From positions 610,002-642,251 of the forward strand of contig CAJJDN010000036.1 in assembly GCA_905182985.1 (NCBI GenBank): a stretch of DNA of 32,250 nucleotides, read 5' to 3'. The position numbers and the translations under genes were made by a program. Positions 26,440-32,250 of the stretch are shown piece after piece (position 1 is the stretch's first letter; each line of letters starts with the position of its first letter). The notes under the pieces were generated by a model, which was not told where the DNA came from, searched no databases, and worked only from the letters and a program-made list of their open reading frames with translations. This DNA comes from Paramecium sonneborni (lineage: Eukaryota > Ciliophora > Oligohymenophorea > Peniculida > Parameciidae).

Positions 26440-28533
26440 TAATGATAAAGGAAAGAGAGGTTATAGTAAAAATGATCGAAATTTAAAAGGAGATTTTGGG
26501 ATAAATGGGGAATCAAGGTATTTTAGAAAACTCCATAAAAGGAAATCAATTCTACTGGTAAAATAATATAAAGAAGCTTTAATGCGTTTTAACAAAGTTT
26601 TAGAGTAAAATTCTAAGGATGTTTTAAATAATATAGATATAATTAATATTGAATATTATGAAATTAGCAAATTGCTTAATCTAATTAAATAAATAGTTTA
26701 ACATAAGTTAATGAAGAAGCTTTAGATTGTTATAACAAATTAATAGAGATAAATCCCTTGATGTATATTAAGAGAAAGGTATAATAAATATTGGAATATA
26801 ATAAATTAGCAAACTGCCTATTCTGATTAATAATAGTTTAACATAGTTTATTGAAATAGATATAAAGAAGCTTTTGAGTGTTTAAACCAATCAAAGGGGG
26901 TCAACACTAATGATGGCGATATGTTTAATATTAAAAGTATAGTTAATATTTGATATTTATTAGGTCATTACTTAAATTAATTAAACATGATATAATGAAG
27001 CTTTATATTGTTTTAATATATGTTTACAATTAAATCATAATTCTGATGTGGATGAAGAAATAAAGTAATAAATGTTAAAAAATTAGGGGAATGCTTTTCT
27101 CTGAGCAATGCTAATGTTGAAATAGTTTGGCTAACCAGATATTTTGAAGCTTCAGAATGTTTTAACAAATTATTAATGTTATATCCCAATAACTAGTACA
27201 AATATTAAAATACAAAACTTAAATAGATATGAAAACTTTTGAAGTGTAATAATAAATTTTAAGAGATATCACCCAATCATTCTCAAACTTATTATTTTAA
27301 AGGTATATATCTAATATTTGATATATATAAAATTATTTATGTTCATCAAAAAAAGGTCACAATAACAAATTTAAACAAAAAAATAAAGCTTAGAGTGTTA
27401 AAACAAAGCATTAGAGCTTGATATTAATTTCGATAAAGCCAGGATCTATTTAAATTTATAATTAAGTTCCATTTTAATTTATATCAATCACATATTATAA
27501 ACTATCTATTTTTACTTAAACCATTAAAATATTAGAAAATTTTAAATCACCTAAAAAAATTCATCAAGCTATTTATATATTTTTTATTCCCCTCTCATTT
27601 ATTTATTAAAATAAAAATATAACAAGGAGTTCGTTATTCCATATCCTTTTTTTAAGAGCATCTTTATAAAAGATTATTTTACATATTACTTCAATAAATA
27701 AATCTTGTATGCAATTTTTTAGTGATTGTTTTACTATTATTTTAGATTCTAAGCCACTATAAATAAAGTTTATCTCAACCGCATAGGAATTAGAAAATTC
27801 TTCAAAATTATATGTATTAAAAATAGTTATTTAACAAAAAGATTAAGAAATTAAATAATATATTATTTAAATCTAATTATAATAACATTAAATATAATCT
27901 TAAAAAGTAGAAATTAATTAGAAAAATGAATAAATCAATTAACTTAGATAAAAGAACGAATAATTAAATTAATAAATACAAAAATTAAAATTAGAAAATG
28001 AAAATTAAAAACAATAAATAGATTAGATATAATAAAAAAAATAATAAATGAATTAACAAATATAATTTATAATTTAATAATCATAATAAGACTCATATTA
28101 TTAATCTTAACAATAATAACCCACATAATTTTTATAAAATATAGACTCTTAATATTAAAATGTCAGATTTAAATTTATTTAAAGAGGAAATATTAGAGTT
28201 GAAAATGGTGGAAAGATAGCAATTTTATTTGATTGGACTCTGTAGTAAGTTTTCTGTGAGCCTAGCATTTCATTAAATTAAAATATAAAACTTGCATTTC
28301 TCATTATTAAATAAGGTATATTAATTGAAATAGATATCGGTTCTTAGGATTAATCTGGAGAATTGAAGGGAAATAACCGTTATTATATTGATTCTTATTC
28401 ATTTAAACTAAATGACGATGATACTGTTTTAGTTGACATTAGAATGAAAGATAAAAAATTAATATTTAAAAACTTAAGATCATTCTAAGAAAAAGTAAAT
28501 TAATAACATTATAATATAACAAATGTCAATTGA
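26440..28533 (+). pseudogene. TPR and coiled-coil gene with a frameshifted repeat half
   Basis: Between about 26560 and 27470 successive TPR helices can be read, but each in a shifted frame: YKEALMRFNKVLEQNSKDV, NEEALDCYNKLIEINP, RYKEAFECLNQSKGVN, YNEALYCFNICLQLN, YFEASECFNKLLMLYPNN and NKALELDINFDKARIYLN. Spacing is about 130-190 bp. From about 27300 one frame stays open to TGA 28531-28533. It encodes the last TPR, a helical linker (KEFVIPYLFLRASLQK), a long Gln-rich coiled coil (NEQINQLRQKNEQLNQQ) and a beta-rich C-terminal domain (GGKIAILFDWTLQQVF, RYYIDSYSFKLNDDDTVLV) weakly like SPRY/PHR domains. The coiled coil would allow self-association and the TPRs protein binding. The TPR half seems inactivated. 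Either the whole gene is a pseudogene or a shortened protein starts inside the open frame, e.g. at the Met of MQFFSDCF near 27710. Confidence 0.55.
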
Positions 28534-28599
28534 TACTTCACAAGTTTTATATCCTTATGCTTATTTATTTGATTCACGTATTGAAATAGTTAATAATTA

Positions 28600-29335
28600 T
28601 TGAATAAGATTTTTTGAATTATTATATTCAATTTATATATATTACCTTTTAAGTAGTTCTATTTAACTTTTAACTTATTTTGTTATGATCTCCAGGAACT
28701 TTAAGGATTAAAACTCTACTTATACATTAATTGACTGCCTTAAATGTATGTAAATGTTTGATTTTGCTTAATCTAACAATAAACCAGCATTAAAAATCTA
28801 AGATTTGAGAAAACAATTTTTAATAATCCTAATTTTTCTTCAAATGCAACATTGACTTTAAATTTTTATTTTAAAATACTTATTTATTCTACTATACTCA
28901 TGGTTAAATCAAAATTTGTTGTTTGTTAATCCAATTTTTATAGATTTCTTTTGGTTTAATATGATTATTAAATTGTACTTCTGTTGAAATGATTGTAAAT
29001 TAGAAATAATTTGAATCTGATTATGATAAATTCTTCTTTATCATTAAGAAATGATTTAAATTCTCTTTCCATTAATATTTTACTTTCTAATACAATGTTC
29101 CTTAATCAATTAATAATTCAATATTACCTATATTTGGTAGAAAACAATAATTTTTAATTCCAACTAATAATTCCTTTGTAATAATAATTTATTAATATAA
29201 ATAGACTAATTCTTTTACTATTTCCTAACATATAACTCTTTTGTATTCTTTTGATATTCCATTCAATCTGATAATACTTTTACTCCAATTATATATTTAT
29301 CAGCCGATTGGAACATTCTTATTTTTGAAGTATCT
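28600..29335 (-). pseudogene. coding-like fragments of an unidentified ciliate gene
   Basis: The minus strand has a run of about 110 TGA-free codons (about 29240-28905) whose translation looks like real protein: KELLVGIKNYCFLPNIGN, KVKYQWKENLNHFLMIKK and NNHIKPKEIYKNWINKQQ. A short piece above it (MFQSADKYIIGVKVLSD) and one below it (KVNVAFEEKLGLLKIVFSN) lie in other frames. The pieces could be exons, but no clear GTA...TAG junction joins them, so decay is more likely. No family is recognised. The region abuts the bacterial tatD relic on its low-coordinate side and converges with the TPR gene. Confidence 0.4.
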
Positions 29336-29344
29336 CAATTTTAA

Positions 29345-30038
29345 GAAAAATTGATACTTTTTAAATTAACAATAGCATATAAGAGGGCTCATTTGTTTTT
29401 CCTGTGTTAGGAACCGGCACAAGATATGGAGAATCAGTTTCAACTAGAAGTCTATCTAAAGGTGTAAATTTAAAGATAGACCTCAGTCAAAAGCATTCTA
29501 AAAGTAACAATTCGACAACTGAAATATCAAAACAAAGATTTAGTTTTTTTCGAGCAAATTTTCTTAAGCCGTAAAACAATCGATAAGACCAGGAAAATTA
29601 TCATTTTTTTATTTGAAGCTATTATCTCACAAGTAACCTTTTCAGCTTCTCAGGTATGAACTATTGTATGTAATTTGTTTTCGCAAGTTGCTTTAATATG
29701 CTCTTTAAATGATTGTTTCTGAAGGTTTTGCTGGTATCCTTTTTATAATGATAATCTAACCCTGTTTCTCCTAACCCTACCACTCGATCATTTTTAGCTA
29801 GGTTAATTAATTCTGAAGCACTTATTACTTTCCTTACCTCACTCATGTGCATACCAACTGAGGCAAAAACATTTTTAAACTTTTCTGTAATAGCCAAAGT
29901 TTTAGGAAAAATTTTCAAGTTTTGTACAAATTGTCTCAATGTAATTTATATTTGATTCTATAGCACATTAAATTATATTATTATGGGAATCATATCCTAG
30001 AGCATATCTAGATGGCACTATGAATCTACCAAGATCAT
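29345..30038 (-). pseudogene. tatD: bacterial TatD-family DNase, degenerate copy
   Basis: Reading down from ATG 30038: MILVDSQCHLDML is the TatD start, where families have SHCH; the first His is replaced by a TAG codon. Then follow NINYIETICTKLE, FASVGMHMSEVRK, the metal-site segment VVGLGETGLDYHYKKD, a His segment IVHT followed by TGA before [20 protein letters not shown] with the last metal-binding Asp, and [12 protein letters not shown]. Together these cover almost the whole family length (about 255 residues). At least two frameshifts (one near 29910 just before FPKTL, more between 29530 and 29630) and internal TAA, TAG and TGA codons break it. An uninterrupted piece lies at 29661-29939. 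TatD proteins are metal-dependent nucleases. The sequence is bacterial in type and closest in style to alphaproteobacterial proteins, and it follows metG as in many bacteria. It cannot make an active enzyme here. Confidence 0.88.
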
Positions 30039-30056
30039 TATTTTTCCCTTTAATTG

Positions 30057-30490
30057 CTAATCAAACCTTAGAAAAATTGGTTATGGATAACTTATTCTAG
30101 TAAAGGATTTGATGGCAAATTCTTTAGTTAAGTGTCTAAAATTGCGATTAACCTCTGTAACACTCAGTTGATCTAAAATTTTTGCTGCCATATCAGGAAT
30201 AAAGGTTGTTTTAAAATACCAATATATCTAACTGCTTCAACGATTCTGTATGAAACTTCATTCATTTTTACTAGGGTCCGAATTTTTGATGGTTCAAAGT
30301 GCTTCCAGATCTATTTAAATATTTGATTGCTCGGTTATGTACATTATAGAATCATTAACAACACTTGGTAATTAAATAAAAAATGTATCCTGTACATTTT
30401 TTCTATTAATTCCTATGCAAAATTTTTAAAGATGAAAGAACAAGTATGCTGTATCAGATTGCCAGTTTTATTAGAGAGTTCAGTAATGAG
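30057..30490 (-). pseudogene. metG: bacterial methionyl-tRNA synthetase, C-terminal remnant
   Basis: The 3' part of a metG gene ends at TAG 30057-30059, 18 bp before the tatD ATG. Recognisable pieces from N to C are: NKTGNLIQHTCSFI (near 30475-30430, less certain), IDLEA followed by SDPSKMNEVSYRIVEAV, RYIGIL, then after a one-base shift QPFIPDMAAKILDQLSV, EVNRNFRHLTKEFAIKS and SYP-PIFLRFD. This is the anticodon-binding helical domain and C-terminal tail of bacterial MetG (expected YIDxxAPW, ILLQPFIPDxAxKILDQL, PxPIFPRF). The catalytic half is missing or too diverged to see above about 30490. The Trp of APW is still visible but in a broken frame. The metG-tatD order is conserved in many bacteria, including alphaproteobacteria. 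Confidence 0.85.
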
Positions 30491-32250
30491 TTGATCAATA
30501 AGAAATAGATTTTTGATAAAGTCTAAAATTGAAAATTTCATTCCTAGGTATTTACATATTTGATTCTGAAGTAGTGCAACTAAAATAATCAAATAAATAA
30601 AAATAATTTACTTTTAGGATAAATCTTTATGAGATTGTATCTAAGGCTATAACACTATGAAAATCCTATTTTACAACTTATAAAAATTTATTAATTTATA
30701 ATCTTAGGTTTTTAAATTCTCTGAAATAAAATTTCAAGGTATTTAATTCTATTGTTTTTTAATAAATTTGATACTTTAATTTTTGGCAATATTTTTGGTA
30801 ATTCTAGAGTAAATTATTGAATATTCTATAATTCAATTAATGATTGGGAAGGATGTTCGGTAAAAATAAAAAAAAATATTTTGATGGTTAATAATTCCAA
30901 TTGATTAAAAAAACATATTCTGAAGTAAGTTATTTATTTTAAGGGATAAAAACTGATAATATGAATTATTCACACTTTATATTGATCATTCAGTTTTTAA
31001 TTAAAAAAATCTATATGAATTATTTTATTTATTATGGTTAAGTATTAATCTAAATTAAATTCAAGGTACATGGAAAGCTTTAAGTGGAAAAAAGTTTAAA
31101 TATTTCTTTCATTTGATTTAATCATGATAAAATCATTCAACTTTTTAAAATATTTTTGTATGCTATTATAATTGGTTTACCATATATTAAAATTTTAGAA
31201 AAATGATTGCAACTTCTAAAATGATTATCAGCCATTAGAAGCTGTATGTAATTTTTTCACTTTAGCCACTTACTTAACCAGCAGGGATACCACACTAACT
31301 ATCCAAATCCTAGTCTTTATTGTTAGGATATTTTCGACCTCTTCCTGACCCTCAACTAGTTTGGGAACCTCATTAAAAAAATAATTGATGAGCAAATTCT
31401 TATAGTTAATAGGAAATCGTTTTAAAGTGGTTATATTTGGATACAATTAAATTAATTATAAAAGAAGCTCAAGCATTTATAAATATTATGCTAAAATAGG
31501 TATTCGGGTTTTATGTATCTTTAATGCATACGTTTTTGCTATAGGTTCTCTATTATTGTATGTGTTTTACTTAACTCTGGAGACTGGATGTATAATTATA
31601 AATTTAGGAGAGTTGCTAAACAAAGTTTTTGTTATGAGATTGGTTACGATATATTTTACATGATCATGGGAGGACGAAGTTATTTTAAACTTGATCATTT
31701 TATTTTTTGTTTTAATAGAGCTGAATCAATCAGATAATTCTCTTTTGGTTAAATTAATAAGTACTTGATAAAGATAAATTTAGAAATCCGTCTAAGCTTT
31801 TTAAAGAAAGAAAAAACTCCCAATATATCTAGGGATTTAATATTCCATAGAGTGGCTATTCAATTATGTGATGAATTCAATGTTTGTAGCTACTTATTAT
31901 TATTAAGAAATTTAATTTATTACTTTTTGGAATTATAATTTATTGTATTTAATACAAACAGAATTACAATTGAAATTGAAGAAAATTAAATTAACATGAT
32001 TTAAGAAACTAAAAAATTATTAAATTCTAATTTAAAATATATGCTATTTGTTGAATCTTTTATGTTCAGATTGATCATCGTACATTCACTTCTTATTAAA
32101 AGAAAAGCTGTATGGTATAAATAATAAAGAAATTGTGTAAGATCAGTTATCTATGTTATTGAAATTATTTGAATTACATTTAATTTTTGATATAAATTTT
32201 ATGTTTTATTCTTTATATTTTTTTCTGAAATTTAATTTAAACAAAAAAGT
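30491..32250. other. unassigned region with islands of unusual composition
   Basis: No complete gene was recognised. Two parts stand out from the AT-rich background. At 31225-31375 the plus strand reads as Pro-rich, coding-like text (PAGIPHQLSKSQSLL, then PLPDPQLVWEPH), ending at a TGA soon after. At 31470-31665 a plus-strand frame encodes a hydrophobic run (NAYVFAIGSLLLYVFYLTL), then EGCIIINLGELLNK-like text before TGA. Around 31800-31990 another open frame gives YSIEWLFNYVMNSMFV. These may be more symbiont-derived or gene relics, or pieces of a gene whose exons I cannot join. Confidence 0.35.

Noticed and set aside
26779..26809. Intron-like GTA...TAG of 31 nt in the TPR relic
   Set aside because: The segment aligns with coding sequence of the preceding TPR unit (…EYNKLANCL versus EYYEISKLLN), so it is repeat sequence and not an intron.
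29345..30038. Host (eukaryotic) TatD-like DNase gene
   Set aside because: It directly follows a bacterial metG tail in bacterial order and is broken by frameshifts that no short intron explains.

Overview
The window reads as macronuclear (IES-free) DNA of an oligohymenophorean ciliate, most likely a Paramecium. Three signs support this. The three clear genes stay open only if TAA and TAG are read as glutamine and TGA is the sole stop. The one intron that I can prove is 22 nt long, GTA...TAG. The base composition is extremely AT-rich. A 12.6-kb reading frame without interruption argues against micronuclear DNA, which would carry IESs.

Layout. Positions 213-5676 (minus) hold a secreted or surface cysteine-rich protein of about 1813 aa with a multi-spanning C-terminus. 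Positions 5677-9740 are gene-poor: a GC-enriched island (about 6955-7640), a decayed TPR fragment (about 7900-8350) and a decayed minus-strand coiled-coil fragment (about 8952-9480). Positions 9741-11069 (plus) encode a 442-aa protein whose last 370 residues are five diverged ubiquitin-like domains in tandem. Positions 11070-12680 are mostly non-coding, with a weak candidate for a small, possibly broken, secreted protein. Positions 12683-25300 (minus) are one intronless 4205-codon gene: long helical N-terminus, NACHT-type NTPase, pentapeptide-like stretch, then about 2100 residues of WD40 repeats. Positions 26440-28533 (plus) are a TPR gene whose repeat half is full of frameshifts while its coiled-coil and C-terminal half stays open. 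Positions 28600-29335 (minus) are coding-like scraps.

The main surprise is at 29345-30490 (minus): the end of a bacterial methionyl-tRNA synthetase gene (metG) followed 18 bp later by a nearly full-length bacterial tatD, both frameshifted and carrying TAA/TAG codons at places where bacteria would not tolerate them. Gene order and sequence point to an alphaproteobacterial (Rickettsiales- or Holosporales-like) donor, so this looks like a decaying piece of endosymbiont DNA in a ciliate chromosome. The last 1.7 kb contains further islands of unusual composition that I could not identify.

The genes do not form operons and no shared pathway is evident. The intact ones (cysteine-rich membrane protein, multi-UBL protein, NACHT-WD40 protein) belong to, or resemble, families that are typically expanded in ciliates. 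The stretches between them contain an unusual number of gene relics.
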